Assembly: GCA_030248225.1 (NCBI GenBank)
Contig: JASANE010000776.1
Location: forward strand, 1 to 64,000
Direction: 5' to 3'
Source of the DNA: Trileptium ribeirensis
Lineage: Eukaryota; Nematoda; Enoplea; Enoplida; Thoracostomopsidae
DNA: 64,000 nucleotides
The translations under genes were made by a program, and so were the position numbers. This document shows, piece by piece, positions 34,309 through 46,955 of the stretch; within the stretch, counting starts at the first letter, position 1; each line of letters starts with the position of its first letter. The notes beneath the pieces were generated by a model. It was not told where the DNA came from and did not search any database. It was given only the letters and a program-made list of their open reading frames with translations.

Positions 34309-37261
34309 ACAATGCCAAAGGACGTATCTCAAAATGTACAGTTTCGAGTTATGGCCACTTGAAAATTGAACGCCACTATAAAATACCTTCGTGACAATGT
34401 TTGCTATTGAAAAGGCTATTATTTGCGCATATATCCCACTGGTACCCTTATTTAATTTTAGTAAACATGTCGAAGATTTATGACACTTTTGGATACAAAA
34501 AAATTTGGGGACATAGCTAATATTGCGACATACGCCTTATGGCACTGTCGAAAATTTAACATCCGGCTGCTTATACGCCCAATGGAATCAGTCAAATTAG
34601 GAAACAACCAGCATAAAACAATGATTTTTGCTTACTAGTCATAAGGTTTTTGAGCAACACGGAGCGTTTGGATTTTCGGCATCGGAACTATCTCCACAGT
34701 CTTCACCATCGTCAGGTTCGAATTCCGAGACACGTTGATTCCTCTCTATCATAGTCGTTGGCAACTGCCAATATTCTGGTGGAATAGCGAATGATTTACA
34801 AAGTGCCAGCAAATCGGACTTCTTAGCTGTCGTAATAGGCAACATTGATATATACGCTGGTTGTGGCCTGCGGTTTGCGCTAGCCCGAGTTGACTGCTGA
34901 ACAGCGTAGTAAGTGTTGAATTGTCCTGAAAATCCAGGACGGTATTTTATCACGGACGTTTCTGTCGCATTGTAACGAAAATGCTTTGTAGTTAACCAAG
35001 GAATGCTAGGTCGTTTGCCACCGAACAGTTGTACTGCGAGCTGTTTGACGTCGTAGAAATCCGTATACTTCAACTGAAAGACCACAAATTTCTTGTCGGG
35101 TCTAGCTAGCTTGATAATGTTGAACCAATCGGTCGGTACGTTAATTATGACTTCGCGAGAAGTTCGTTCAATAACAGAGTGCATTGCATCACATGACATA
35201 TAACTATGTCTACTTTCGTGAAACTTTTGATCAATCTGCGTAATGTGTCCCTGTTTCATTATCCAAATGAGCGCAGCTGATACATATTGGTTACGATTCT
35301 GCCCAGTACACGTATAGGACCAGGTGATTACTCTTGTAACGTTTTTAGGAAGGTTGGACAAATAGTGAACAAGACACGAAGCTATTTCCACTGCACCGCG
35401 GTTTCCTTCCACTTCAGTCCAGTAATAACACGTTCCTGCCCCGTCGGCTTGGCTACATATTGTTAGGTTATATGGGGAGAGTTTTCTATTGTAGTGGAGT
35501 AGTCCAACATTGGAGTTGGGTACATACAGTACGGACTGTAATTCGAACGAAAATACTGCAACACTGGAATCGTTCTTAGACAATAAGGAATCGACGTCGT
35601 ACTGAAGTTTGGCCGCTTCTCCGCGTGCTTTATGAGGCAAATACACGTCGTGACGAAACTTTTCTTTTTCAGCACCGTTAGGCATTATCCGTTCCTTGTA
35701 ACAAATTGCGCACTCGTCCTTCTTCGGCTTAAAAATAGAAATTCGGTGGTATTTCTTGAGAACATTTTTATACGTTGAAAGTGACACAGGATTTTCGTAA
35801 GACTTTTGCTGACAAAACTTTAGATATAACCGGTACATGTTTTTCTTTGATTTCACGTTCATCTCAAGATACTCCCGCTGTGTTGTTTTCCAACAGTAGT
35901 GGCTAGGCATGCGTGTAAATGTGTTAATATGCTCTTTTACTCGTGCAAGATTGAGCGCTTCGCGTTCTGCTCGCTCTTTTGGAACCGCTGTGGCTTTACG
36001 TGTAGCCACCATGCCAGAAATTGACCTATCCTTGAGTACGTTGCGGACCACCTTTTCACTGACATCAAGCGTACTAAGAAAAACTTTTGACAGACCTGGA
36101 ACTCTTTGCTAACGCCATTCTCAGTAATTAAAATAACATACTTATTCGATGTGGAGCGACGTGAGTGTTCCGTAGTTTTTCGCTCTTTGGGCTCACTAGA
36201 ACTGATTGAATTTGCAATGTAGTTACGCTGCACAGTTTTGTCGCCTAGGCTCCAGAAGTCGGAATGCGCGGTGCGGCGTACATTTTCAGAAATGACTTTG
36301 CATGAATATGTGCACTTACAGTTCACCGGCTCGACAGTTCGAGCCGGTTGAGTTTTAGCAACATTACTCCGCTTCACATAAGGCAAACCTTTTACACGAA
36401 GCTGCTGTTGTTGTTTATGTTTATTGCAACGCTGACGCTTTGACTCACGCTTTTCATTGTTATCGCGCAGTTTATTGTTCGTCGGCAACGAGTCACTTAG
36501 CGTTTTCTCACAAACAGCGGCGATGCATTCATCCAACTGAGACTGGAAAACGTAGCTGAATGTTCGGAATCAAATGAACAATCGTTTGGATCGAAATCCG
36601 TTTCATCTATGGAGCTATGACTGCTTTCGCTTTCACTTCGTTGTGCAACAGTGAATGGTAGTTTACCCACCATTGTTGTTGGTAAATCATGTACTGCACT
36701 AGTGTTTTATCGCCGTCATTGCTCGTTGTAATCTAACATGATGCATTGTGGTTCTCACGATCGCTATCTACTACATTGCCGATATATTTGAGTAAACCAT
36801 TTGTAATTCGATGCATATTTTGATATTTTTCATAAAAAATTATGAATTCAACAGCGGAAACGACTGCTTCTTTAATTTTTTTCGTGGATGCAAATTATTT
36901 CATTGAGGGGTTGTCGAAAGGCAGAAAATTCTTAATAGTGTCAAAGTATTCATAATTTAAAACTACAAAGCCGAAATACAAAATTTCAGCATCCAAACAT
37001 ACGCTTTTTGGTAGTGTAGTACAAATATTGTAACAAAATAACACAGCAATGCCAAAAAGGCGTATATCAGATACGTCTTTTGGTTCTGTTTTTGACTTGT
37101 TCATACAAGAGATAAGTCTTTTGATTTTTCTGCTTTAACTTCTTAATCATTCGTCATAGAGATACGGCCTTTGGTATAACCCTTTCGGGAGAAGCAATGT
37201 ACATCTTGTGCTGAAATTGGCAAAATACAGCATTTTCAGGAGATACGCCCTTTGGCATTGT
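34309..37261. mobile_element. ~2.95-kb TIR transposon with its own transposase
   Basis: The left end ACAATGCCAAAGGACGTATC (34309) is matched inverted by GATACGCCCTTTGGCATTGT ending at 37261. Further copies of the GATACGCCNTTTGGC-type word lie just inside (about 34514, 37048-37076 and 37158-37172), forming subterminal repeats. The transposase gene between them is on the minus strand. No convincing target-site duplication is seen. The element is flanked on the left by the CCGGAA element, so it probably inserted into it. Confidence 0.75.
34639..36536 (-). pseudogene. Frameshifted transposase of a DDE-like metazoan family
   Basis: Two frames join across a one-base loss near 36075. The upstream one (199 codons open) has a basic N terminus, CKCTYSCKV and a VCQKFFL segment. 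The downstream one (470 codons) has MPSHYCWKTTQREYLEMN, FKPKKDECAICY, FSFELQSVLYVP, TWSYTCTGQNRNQ and FHESRHSYMSCDAMHSVIER. This order matches a widespread uncharacterised animal family with SDNCxGQNxN and GHxYMxxDxxHxxIE motifs, probably an RNase H-fold transposase (family knowledge; superfamily not assigned). The Asp of SDN is Tyr (residue 246) and the first expected Asp is Glu (170); the last D and E remain. An upstream ATG at 36673 opens an acidic frame that breaks near 36540. The copy is inactive. Confidence 0.8.
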
Positions 37262-38299
37262 CATCAACCAGCCATGCGTCGAAGCAAATAGTTTTGCATG
37301 CAACGTAACAATGTACAGCGATAAGTGGTAAAGCTAGCTTTTTTGAAAGTATATTTCCTGTCTTAAACAAAGTTATATGTCGCATTACGGTGGCAAGGTT
37401 ATAATTTTACATGTCAGATCAATAGTTTAGTGATCAACAACATTTTACATGTCGATAGTTTAGTGATTTAGCTGTAATTTGAACTTAATGTTAGTTTTCA
37501 GTTGTTTCCCATAGCACTGATGCACGATGAAAATCAACGTTGTCAATCGTCTCTCTATTGGAATAGAGGCTTAAAAAATACAATATATTACCATATTTCC
37601 AGTGTTTACAAGATTAACTGAAATATTATTGCGATTCTAAAATACTTATATTACTGTTAGAACAGTGTAACCTTCTGATATACACGTCGCAGCAGTATAT
37701 AGAAGTTTATGATTAAAAAGCCATTACTGGTAACCTATCTAATGATTTCGCTGAAACTTTGTTTGAAGCATAAGAAATAAACCATTTTACATGATTTTAA
37801 TGAAGCATCAATCAAAAAATATATTTTTCATACTCTGGGGCAACCTATTTTAAAAATGGTGAAAAATTCATTTTAAGCCTTCTACCGATCAGATTCGGAG
37901 TTTTAAGCTGCTGTGACGCGTTTCAAACTAGGAAAAATTCCACCTACAACTCAGATGTACAACTACGTAAGCCTTTGAACTATTTTGAAGTTTAAAATGA
38001 AGATTTCCGAACGCCGAATAAAGTATTGTAAAGAGAATAATCCACCAACAATAAATTAAAGCAAAGACTAGGACCTTTTTCAGCTCATATCAAAACCGTG
38101 GAATGCTTAATTTTTTCCAATGTAATGGCCAGAATCTGAATTTTATAAATCACAACTTAAATTTCAAGATAAATTATAATTTGAAGAGCTATATATTTTT
38201 GTTTTGTATGCTTGCCCTGTTCGATATGTATACGGAATAAAATAGCTTCTGTCGCACTCAACAATCTCGAAAATCCATACAATCATTCCAACGCTTTTA
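37262..38299. other. No gene seen
   Basis: A short direct repeat (GATCAAYAGTTTAGTGAT near 37410 and ACATGTCGATAGTTTAGTGAT near 37447) is visible. There are no genes. Confidence 0.4.
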
Positions 38300-38790
38300 A
38301 CGCCGCATTTAGAGGATTAAATAACTTTAGGAACCCATCGTTCACGTCCGACAATCAAGAAACTTACTTTATCGAAATTTTGAAAATTTAACTTTTTTGT
38401 GGCACATTTTAAACTTGATAAAATAGATTGAAAAAGGCTGCTCAGACAAATAATGCGACACTGGAAAGTTATAGCTCTCGATGACGGAATATTTGTCGAT
38501 CCGATACCTCTGGCAACAGTTATATAAGTTAACATGTTATTAATCTTCAAATTGTCTAACACTGCTAACGCATTTAGGGGATTAAATAACTTTAGAATCC
38601 CATCGTTGATGTTCGACAAGAGGGATACTTACTCTACCAAAATTATGAAAATTTAACTTTTAGTGGTACATGTTAAACTTCATAAAACTGCTGAAAAATG
38701 GCAGCTCAGACAAATAATGCGACACTGGAAAGTTACAGCTCTCGATGACGGAATATTTGTCGATCCGATACCTCTGGCAAGAGTTTAACT
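38300..38790. repeat. Tandem duplication, ~264-bp unit
   Basis: GCATTTAGAGGATTAAATAA at about 38306 recurs as GCATTTAGGGGATTAAATAA at about 38570. Both copies share CTCAGACAAATAATGCGACA and TCTCGATGACGGAATATTTG followed by TCGATCCGATACCTCTGG. Confidence 0.92.
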
Positions 38791-38892
38791 TAACATGTTT
38801 GGGATCATCAAATTGCCGTAGTCAAAGTCTCGAATTATTTTTGGTTTTGTGAAAATTTGCACAGGCTAAGTAGATATATACAATACAGACAA

Positions 38893-40027
38893 CAGGGAGT
38901 AACCGGAATTCCGGTTCCGGTTCCTTCTAAAATCGTGTTCCGCATGCGGTTGCGGCAAAGGGCAAAAACCATACCGGAACCAGAATTCCGCTTTAAAAAT
39001 TTTGTTTGAAATTTTCCACGTTTTTGCTTCATCTGTGATCCAAACATATGTAATATATATTATACAATGATCAAGCTCCAATACAACCAAGCAAAAAAAA
39101 GATTAACTAAGCAATTTCCCGTGTGAAACGTAAGTAGGGCACATAATTTGAGTAGGAATTTTTCATAATAACCTGCAGGAGTTTGTTAACAACTCAAAGC
39201 CAGGTTGATGCTTGTAGCAGCTATTTTACACATCCAGAAGTCTGAGGGATACGTTTGAATTAAACCGGTCCAACTCGGTAACAGAGTATGGCTTACGCAG
39301 AAGTACTTAGTGTATGCTTCGCTAACATAAATTGCGTCAAGCACCCGCCAGTGTGCTTGTAAACTTGGTAAATCAGTCTAAATTCACATAAACTAACGTT
39401 ATCTGCAGCGCAGCTAGAAACTGCTTTCTTGGCAATGAACTGTATTTATTGAAACTGTGCGAGCAGTATCACAGTTTGTCTCATTTACAGCACTTTTATC
39501 AGAAAGTTGTCATCATCGTCATCAAGCTGAGGGGCACTGGTTAACCAACGCTAGCCTAAATATTGTCTCTCAACATTGACCGGAAAATTACTGTATACCT
39601 TCGTTTTTCTTTTTAGAACCATATAAACTAATAATTTCAAGTTTCCTACGGAATACCATGTAACAAACGTATGTCAGTTAAAGGAGGGAGGCGGTTGGAA
39701 CAGACCAAAAGTGTTTGTTTAGTGCACGGTCCATGCGTTAAGGGCACATTCAGTTTGACTGCGCCATCTAGCGGAACGCATGTCTTTGCTCTGGGTGTCC
39801 AAAAACCATATATTGACCGACAAATACAATTTAGTAGCTTCCTCAGTCTCTTCAAAATTCCAGTGAGGTAATAATGTCATCGCAATACATTAAGTTTAAT
39901 GTAAACGCTATTTTACTACATTTTAAATCCACTGTTCCTTCATTTCTTCCTTCATACTATATATAAGTTTCAAAGACCAGGTTCCGGGTCTGGATCCGGT
40001 TTAAAAGGACGGTTCCGGTTATTCCAT
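38893..40027. mobile_element. CCGGAA-rich TIR element, copy b (complete, ~1.13 kb)
   Basis: The left end CAGGGAGTAACCGGAATTCC is matched inverted by the right end, which reads on the minus strand CATGGAATAACCGGAACCGTCC. Both ends are packed with GGAACCGG/CCGGTTCC words. The right 200 bp is nearly identical in reverse complement to 63758-64000. No transposase is seen: the paired 66-70-codon open frames at 39646-39871 have no recognised motif. Confidence 0.8.
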
Positions 40028-41813
40028 GATACATATATATAGCAATTCCCGGAAGCATTAATTTAATAATGTATGGTGCTAGACATCACATCAGTTGAGG
40101 TTGAACCCTAACGAACAATGCAAACAACTTATAAGTAGAAAGATATTTGATGACAAATTATGAAGTAAAATAGCAAATGTAGGTTAACAGAGTCCCGGTT
40201 CATTTTCGATAACATTTTTTCGTTTTAAGATCAAATCTCCAATGTTTTATAAGGGGGACATTACAGTAAGCAGTTGAAAAAAATGTCATTGTTCATTTAT
40301 GTATGCTCTGAAAACATATTTACATTCGGTTGCTCCAACTTTTGATTTTCACAACCCACGAGGCCGGTCTGAAATTTACCAGTGGCACGGCACAAGACCA
40401 TGCAATAACAGCAATATCTGCAGCAAACATGCAACGTAACGTAAGTACTGAATTCAGAACCCTAAAGCATGCGATGAAACTATGCTGGCTACATTTGGTG
40501 ACAGGATATGTACATATGGCGGACGGTGGCACAACATTTCGTTCAAAGAAGATAGACAATTGTCAACCTTGGGGACACAACCACTGATGGGCCGGACAAC
40601 GGGCTATTTCATCGCACAGCGCTCAACAATCGTCCCAGCATTCGCTGATTAAACTTTCTTGAGGTCTTCACGAAACGCAATTTTTTTAGCTATTAGACAG
40701 AAGATAGATCGCGCAGCGCCGAATCCAATGACAAAGTTTTTCACCAATTGACAACTGGGTCTGTTCGGAGCGGTGTCAATTTTCATAAATTTACTAGGCC
40801 AAACAGCTGCTGCGAGAATTTCAGCCTGGACGGCGGGCTTACCAAAGCTAGCATCTGCGACTGCGTGATGGCAAAAAGAAACAGAGCCAACAACTTATCA
40901 AGAATTTGACGAGGAACGGCTTCATGTTCCGCGACAACGACCGAAGGAGCTGTTGTTTGCAGTGAATCCTAAAAGGTTTCTTGCAGTCGAATGCTTTCTA
41001 ATGATTTTATGCCTGGACCTGCGGAGCCAAACGCACATCGGAAGGCACTTCTGCAACGCTGGGATAGTTTAAAGCGCCCTGGCGACGGTTGTTATACTAT
41101 GGTTAGCAGTGTTATGGGTAGGCACAGATTGGGAGTTGAAGCATGGTCGAAATATTTGGTTTAAAGATAAATAACAATTTGTTTTAAAAGGAATCCTTTT
41201 AGTTTAATTTTTTTTGCTAATTTTTGTGCGGAAAATTTCATATTCCCGGTTTTGACGGGTCTCGAGCGATCCCTGCTTTTCCCAGATGTTATTTCAGATC
41301 CAACAAAATAATATAAACAAGTCTAATAGTTGAATGTCGGAGTATGATCGGTGCATGTATGTAGCTACAAAGTTAGCACAGTTTGTGTTTAATTGATTTA
41401 CCGCTGAACGTTACCTTTTACTTAGTGCACTCAGGTCATTTTAATATAAAACCTCGTTGGTCTCTGTGTTATTTAAAACCGCACTACTGGTGAACCACAT
41501 CTAACAGCAAACTAGTAGCAGCGCTTGTTGGTAACTTAATGAAGACAAAATGCCTACGGCTAAGATAGTAATTTGCTGCTGGCGGTATAGATCAAGACGT
41601 TATATCAACAGTTCGTGATGGTTTAATGAGACCAACTGGAGTCGAGTTGGGGCGAAACAGATCGTGTGGTGGCTTGCTTCACGCGTTTACATTGTGATTG
41701 TGAACACTGACATACTATTTTTTGCATCAGCACATTATGGAGTCTTGGTGATATGAAAATATGCTGGAATAAAACCCAAGCTGAAATAAAAAAATTAAAA
41801 ACCCATGCATTGA
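40028..41813. other. No gene seen in 1.8 kb
   Basis: The open frame at 40330-40587 (+) has protein-like composition without a motif I recognise. 40580-41110 has higher GC and broken frames that may be an old element. Confidence 0.35.
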
Positions 41814-42727
41814 TCGGTTCTCATAGTCTCAAATTCTGTAGTCAAGCTACATACATAGTTACCGTTTCTTTTTTGAACTTAGCTCGAGAAGTTGCTATAA
41901 TTATTGTACTCACTCTTATATGGCCAAGCTCTGTTTCTTGCTTTAAAAACGGTTCTCATAGTCTCAAATTCTGTAGTCAAGCTACATACATAGTTACCGT
42001 TTCTTTTTTAAACTTAGCTCGAGAAGTTGCTATAATTATTTTAGCCAAGCTCTGTTTCTTGCTTTAAAAACGGTTCTCATAGTCTCAAATTCTGTTGTCA
42101 AGCTACATACATAGTTACCGTTTTTTTAGCTTAGCTCGAGAAGCTGCTATAATTATTGTACTCACCCTTATTTGGCCAAGCTGTGTTTCTTGCTTTAAAA
42201 CGGTTCTCATAGTCTCAAATTCTGTAGTCAAGCTACATATGTACATAGTTACCGTTTCTTTTTTGAACTTAGCTCGAGAAGTTGCTATAATTATTGTACT
42301 CACTCTTATATGGCCAAGCTCTGTTTCTTGCTTTAAAAACGGTTCTCATAGTCTCAAATTCTGTAGTCAAGCTACATACATAGTTACCGTTTCTTTTTTA
42401 AACTTAGCTCGAGAAGTTGCTATAATTATTTTAGCCAAGCTCTGTTTCTTGCTTTAAAAACGGTTCTCATAGTCTCAAATTCTGTTGTCAAGCTACATAC
42501 ATAGTTACCGTTTTTTTAGCTTAGCTCGAGAAGCTGCTATAATTATTGTACTCACCCTTATTTGGCCAAGCTGTGTTTCTTGCTTTAAAACGGTTCTCAT
42601 AGTCTCAAATTCTGTAGTCAAGCTACATATGTACATAGTTACCGTTTCTTTTTTGAACTTAGCTCGAGAAGTTGCTATAATTATTGTACTCACCCTTATT
42701 TGGCCAAGCTCTGTTTCTTGTTTAAAA
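41814..42727. repeat. Satellite with three-monomer higher-order unit (390 bp)
   Basis: Seven monomers start with GGTTCTCATAGTCTCAAATT at 41816, 41951, 42072, 42202, 42341, 42462 and 42592. Lengths cycle 135-139, 121, 130. The 121-bp monomers share one deletion (of the GTACTCAC...TGG stretch) and the 130-bp ones share GTTTTTTTAGCTTAGC. Monomers 390 bp apart are nearly identical, while adjacent ones differ. The open frames reading through it are consequences of the repeat. Confidence 0.95.
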
Positions 42728-43920
42728 ACGCTTGTTTCTATTAGAGACGACTTCGCTCAATACACGCGCGAATCGTACGGCGAAAAACCGTTCGAGAGTC
42801 TCCTCAATAACTCTGGCAATGCGGTGTAGTGCAAACTGTCTTTTGCATTGTTCTAACGCTCTAAGCATTACAAGTACACACATGGAAATTATTATTAGGC
42901 TTTCCTCTACTATTTATTACAGTTGCGGTTGGCATCTCAAGCTGTTTACCTAGAACAGTGAAAGCGCTGCTCATGAAATATTTTGACTAAAGGCCGTACG
43001 CGCTTTTTATTATGAGTATCAAATTAATTACAATGTCGTTCTTGCAAAACTGACAATTTTCAGAATTTTTTCAAAACCCGTTTTTAACACTTTCATGAAT
43101 ATATTTTAGCAAAATTTAGAATGTTTTTCATAACGTAATAAATTATTGTTTACATTTTTCCAATCTATAATTGTGGCTTAATAGCTTAGTGTTGATAAAC
43201 GTGTTTTCATTACAAAAATTCTATATTCTTGGTTATTGGCTGCATTCATTCTGTTGCCCACTGATGGTTTAGCAACCGGCCTAAACATCTGATTGTCAAT
43301 CTATACCTGGCATGCGTGATGAACAATATAACATGTATCATAAACCAGATATACCTATTAAGTTCAAATTTAGGTAAAAGTTCAGAAGTGCGATACTAAA
43401 ATAAGTAATTCATACCACAATGGCAATATATTTAAAACACATGAGTTATTGCAACATTTCAGTCGTAGAATACGTGTAATAACAACAAAACGAAATCTAA
43501 ATAACAACAAATATAATAATAAAATGCATGAAAGAACAACGTCATGATAACGTTCGATACACACTACACATAATCACAATGCTGCACCAAAAATAGTATT
43601 GAATCGTAAAAATTCAAATATATATGCTGAAAAAAAAGCAAAATAAAACCAAACTGAGACTGAAAACAAAAATAACATCACCAGCGTCCAAAATAATTAT
43701 ATATGTACAAGTAAAGCAAATTCAATAAGAAGATTCGCCAACCAATTTAGTTCCGTTTGTTCCACATTTTCAGGCGTCGGCGTAGTAACGTTTGACTGCT
43801 TTGACAGGGTCCGTCCGGTATTATTCTACAAACATTAATACATTCGTAAAAATTATATAACAAGCGCTGGCGGTCTAGCATATTAAGTATACTAAATAAC
43901 CTGCAAGTTTTGCTATAGTA
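42728..43920. other. No gene seen
   Basis: AT-rich. The minus frame 43747-44052 overlaps the next element and has no motif. Confidence 0.4.
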
Positions 43921-44080
43921 CCCGTTAAAAATGACTGTCGCTCGCTCGAGACTCGCTCGAAATAAATTTGTTCTATAAATAAAATTTATTATTAATTTAA
44001 ATAGTTTCGAAATCTCGAGCGAGCCACTCGCTCGAGAGTCACTCGAACCCACTCGCTCGAAATGCGACGGTCATTTCTGG
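43921..44080. mobile_element. CGCTCGA palindromic TA-flanked MITE, copy 1
   Basis: It is flanked by TA on both sides. The ends CCCGTTAAAAATGACTGTCGC and (reversed) CCAGAAATGACCGTCGC are inverted repeats. Each arm then carries repeated CGCTCGAGACTCGCTCGA-type words around an AT-rich centre. TA target duplication suggests mobilisation by a Tc1/mariner-type transposase (inference). Confidence 0.8.
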
Positions 44081-44404
44081 TACGTACTGTAGGAATTTAT
44101 ACAACTTATTCAGCATAATTACGCTAATTTTTGAGCATATCATTAATGGTAATATTAAGCCACTTAATGCCACTTATCATTAATACAGCTTATTGAATGC
44201 AAACCTTGAAAAATCATATTGCTTTCATCAGATTCATTAATACCGGAAATCTATAAATCCATTGCAATACTAAGGGTGTAGGTACACTCAAATAAATAAA
44301 TAAATTATAGTTTTCCGTCATAATTTATCAGTTTTAGGCCCTGCATCGTCCCAATGTATTTTTGTAGTAATGAACTAACGTGTTTAGCGGTTAAACTACA
44401 TACC

Positions 44405-44615
44405 TGATGAATGTAACTTTAGAGTCGGAAGTAAAATGCATGCTATCCCATTCGCGATATACTAAGTCTAAGCCTGAACCTTTTCCCTAATCTAAGGCCC
44501 TTATATGAAATTATATTAAGCCTAAGTATAAATCGGATAGCTGCGGCTAAATGAACCACCGCACTAAGTTGTTCCTTTTTCTATCAATGTAAAGTCCAGC
44601 CTATATACGTGAGAT
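44405..44615. mobile_element. Degraded relative of the GGCCCATG element
   Basis: ATGCATGCTATCCCATTCGC, ATATACTAAGTCTAAGCC, GGCCCTTATATGAAATTATA and AGCCTAAGTATAAATCGG parallel the order of words inside 52579-52800. The terminal repeats are eroded. Confidence 0.5.
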
Positions 44616-45024
44616 GGACCAACAACCGTATAAACCTATAGGTTTACCCCAACAGGCAAGAAACTCACTCAGACAAAAAAATTTGAAATTCGCTTTTTTG
44701 AAGTATTTCTTTAAATTTCGGTTTTTACTCGAAAGCGCCTAAATTGACAATAATTTGCACAAAATTATAGCGATGATTGGTGGATTGCATTGTTCTATCG
44801 GATGGCCCTATAAAAGTTGTAATATGGCCAAATGAACCATAACAGGCTAAATTCGAATAATTTAGAATTAGTGCCCGTTTAGTTAGAATTTGATCACTAA
44901 TCATTAAAGATCACTTATGGCGGATGCGTTCCGAAAAAAACAGCACAAAACAATTCATCATCCGTCACATTTTTAAAGTAGGAAAACCATAAGTTAATAC
45001 CTCTTTAATTTCCAATGTCATCGC
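44616..45024. other. No gene seen; 3' flank of the minus-strand gene
   Basis: On the minus strand ATTAAA (plus 45004-45009) lies about 16 bp beyond the stop of the gene ending at 45025 and could be its poly(A) signal. Nothing else is recognised. Confidence 0.35.
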
Positions 45025-45170
45025 CTACGGTGCTTCTTTGTCGGACGGTGGCAATTGTCTTTTTTCATTTGAGGTAGCGTTAGCATCCATGTCTTCAACG
45101 GCCTCATCAATCAAATACGACTGAGACTTTGGCAGCGATTTCGTCGGCGACAAACTCATCGAGGCACGAA
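45025..45170 (-). CDS. RGG-rich protein gene, candidate last exon
   Basis: After the acceptor TTCCCATTGTTGTAG the minus strand is open for 48 codons to TAG: ...RASMSLSPTKSLPKSQSYLI, then DEAVEDMDANATSNEKRQLP, then PSDKEAP-stop. The peptide is Ser/Pro-rich then acidic, as in a disordered C-terminal tail. The acceptor is phase 1, the same as the exons at 47090 and 48128, which is why I link them. The link is inference: 1.8 kb lies between, and further exons may exist there. Confidence 0.45.
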
Positions 45171-45929
45171 CTACAACAATGGGAAGAAATAAGGACATGT
45201 TTTTGGTCACCAGTTCTCTCAAATTTTTGGAATCTGTTAGCTAATCTTTATCTCGTAATTATCACATTTGGTTCCGTTGGGCCTTTCATCTTTATATATC
45301 TCAAAAATGAACTTTCCAGCAAAATTTTCTTTCATTGATAAACGCAGTGTTGACAAATTACGGTGCGCGGAGTTTTTGCGAAATTTGTCTTATATTTTAC
45401 GCCTTAGTGAATGTATAGCTTCAAACTTTGCCAAAATGTTTTCACGTTTTAGATTCAAGGTACAGTCTTTCAACAATTGGTACCGCTAGGGCATCTGTTA
45501 ATTGAATGTTGTGTGTTTCATGTTCACGATATGATGTAGCGGCATTATGATGGATAGTTTTCGGTGAATTTTTTTCAAAATTGGATGCGGGTGCGGCGCG
45601 GGTTCAGCTAAATCTTTCTGGGTCTAGATAAAAACTATAAAGCCAGTTAAAATAGAAATAATAATATCAATGTAATTTCAATTTTGGTATCTCAAAATTG
45701 TTCCTTCTATGTTGGCATATGTTACTTAGCACACACATGCAAATAAGATGTTACCGTCTATGTCAAGTTATAGAAAAGTTCCAAGGGCTACCATCATTTT
45801 CTATTAGTTTATAGCTTCAATTTTATAATTGCTGAAATAACGATAACAGTTAAATGCAATAACAGACAAACACAGTAACAGTTCAATATTTAGAATTCGG
45901 CAAGAAAATATTTACAGATTTATTTATTT

Positions 45930-46497
45930 TACTAGCTGTACTGTTGTGTCCTGGCGCTTCGCGCCAGCCCTTTTTCGTTGTTCCGGGCCACAGCAGTAGT
46001 GCCCTAGAAAGTATTCACTTTTTAGTACAGTACTGTTCGATGTTGCGTGTGAAATGAAATACAACAACTTGATGCAGAAGGAATTTGTAGCTTCCTCTAG
46101 AAAAACCGAAGATAGTCTGGCACCTGTCGTGCTTAACAGTTACGGGTTATATGAAGATGAACTTTAGCGACGCTTTTCCGTCTGCCTTACAGGAACGTTG
46201 GCGACAGCAGCATAATGGCGGCAAGTGCAGAGTACAATGTTGAATAAACAATACAACAAACAAACTTATATAAACAAACAAATATACAACTGCTGGCAAC
46301 TAAACCGTGAAACAGAGTATAGACAGCAGAACAACACTAAATAGTTAACACAACAGAGCTGTTAACATAACAGAGCTAAGAGATCGTTCTGAAAAATAGC
46401 TATACACTAAACTACCTCTGGAAAAAAATGTCGCAGAAGAGAAAGGATAGACACACAGAGACAGACACACAGGATTTTGCTTTTATATATATAAGAT
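45930..46497. mobile_element. Non-autonomous retroelement with RTE-like tail, copy 1
   Basis: It starts around ACTAGCTGTACTGTTGTGTC followed by the hairpin CTGGCGC-TTC-GCGCCAG (45951-45967), and ends GACAGACACACAGGATTTTG then CTTTTATATATATAAGAT. ACACAGACAGACA-type 3' text with a (TA)n end is typical of RTE-type LINEs and the SINEs they mobilise. There is no ORF. Confidence 0.6.
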
Positions 46498-46770
46498 TTG
46501 TGGCCTAATATCTGCCACTGACATGTCACATTTCAGTGCGATCAGACTTGTAGAATTTGCAGATAATGCAAAAAGTACTGTTTCAGTATGTAGTAAAGTA
46601 CATTTTTAAAAGCAGATACCGGGATAAATAGTAGCCTATGTCCTGACGCCTGACGTGTTGTACCACTGTGCCAAATTTGGTGTCAACCTGACCATTAGTT
46701 TCGGAGCCTATTGCGAACATACACACAGACAGACATACACACAGGATTTTGCTTTTATATATATAAGATC
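46498..46770. mobile_element. RTE-like 3' tail, copy 2
   Basis: ATAGTAGCCTATGTCCTGAC, a GTGCCAAATTTGGTGTCAAC phrase, GGAGCCTATTGCGAACATAC and the ACACAGGATTTTGCTTTTAT tail follow the standard RTE 3'-end wording. The tail is identical to copy 1's, and the two lie head-to-tail. Confidence 0.65.
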
Positions 46771-46955
46771 AATGTGAACTCGGGCGACTGAACTCACACC
46801 GTTTCATTCAAATATTTCGAGGGTTCTTATAAATATGGAGCAGTATATAATTCAGTATATAAGTATGACATCAAAGAACAACGACGCAGAACAACTTAAT
46901 TTATGACAAAAACCCTAATAAATTATTTTAAACAGAAAATAGAGATATGCTAAAC

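Noticed and set aside
41753..42829. Open frames of 104-120 codons with repeated FLNLAREVAIIIVLTLIW text
   Set aside because: They follow the satellite units exactly, are not in a single continuous frame, and have no start context or splice support.
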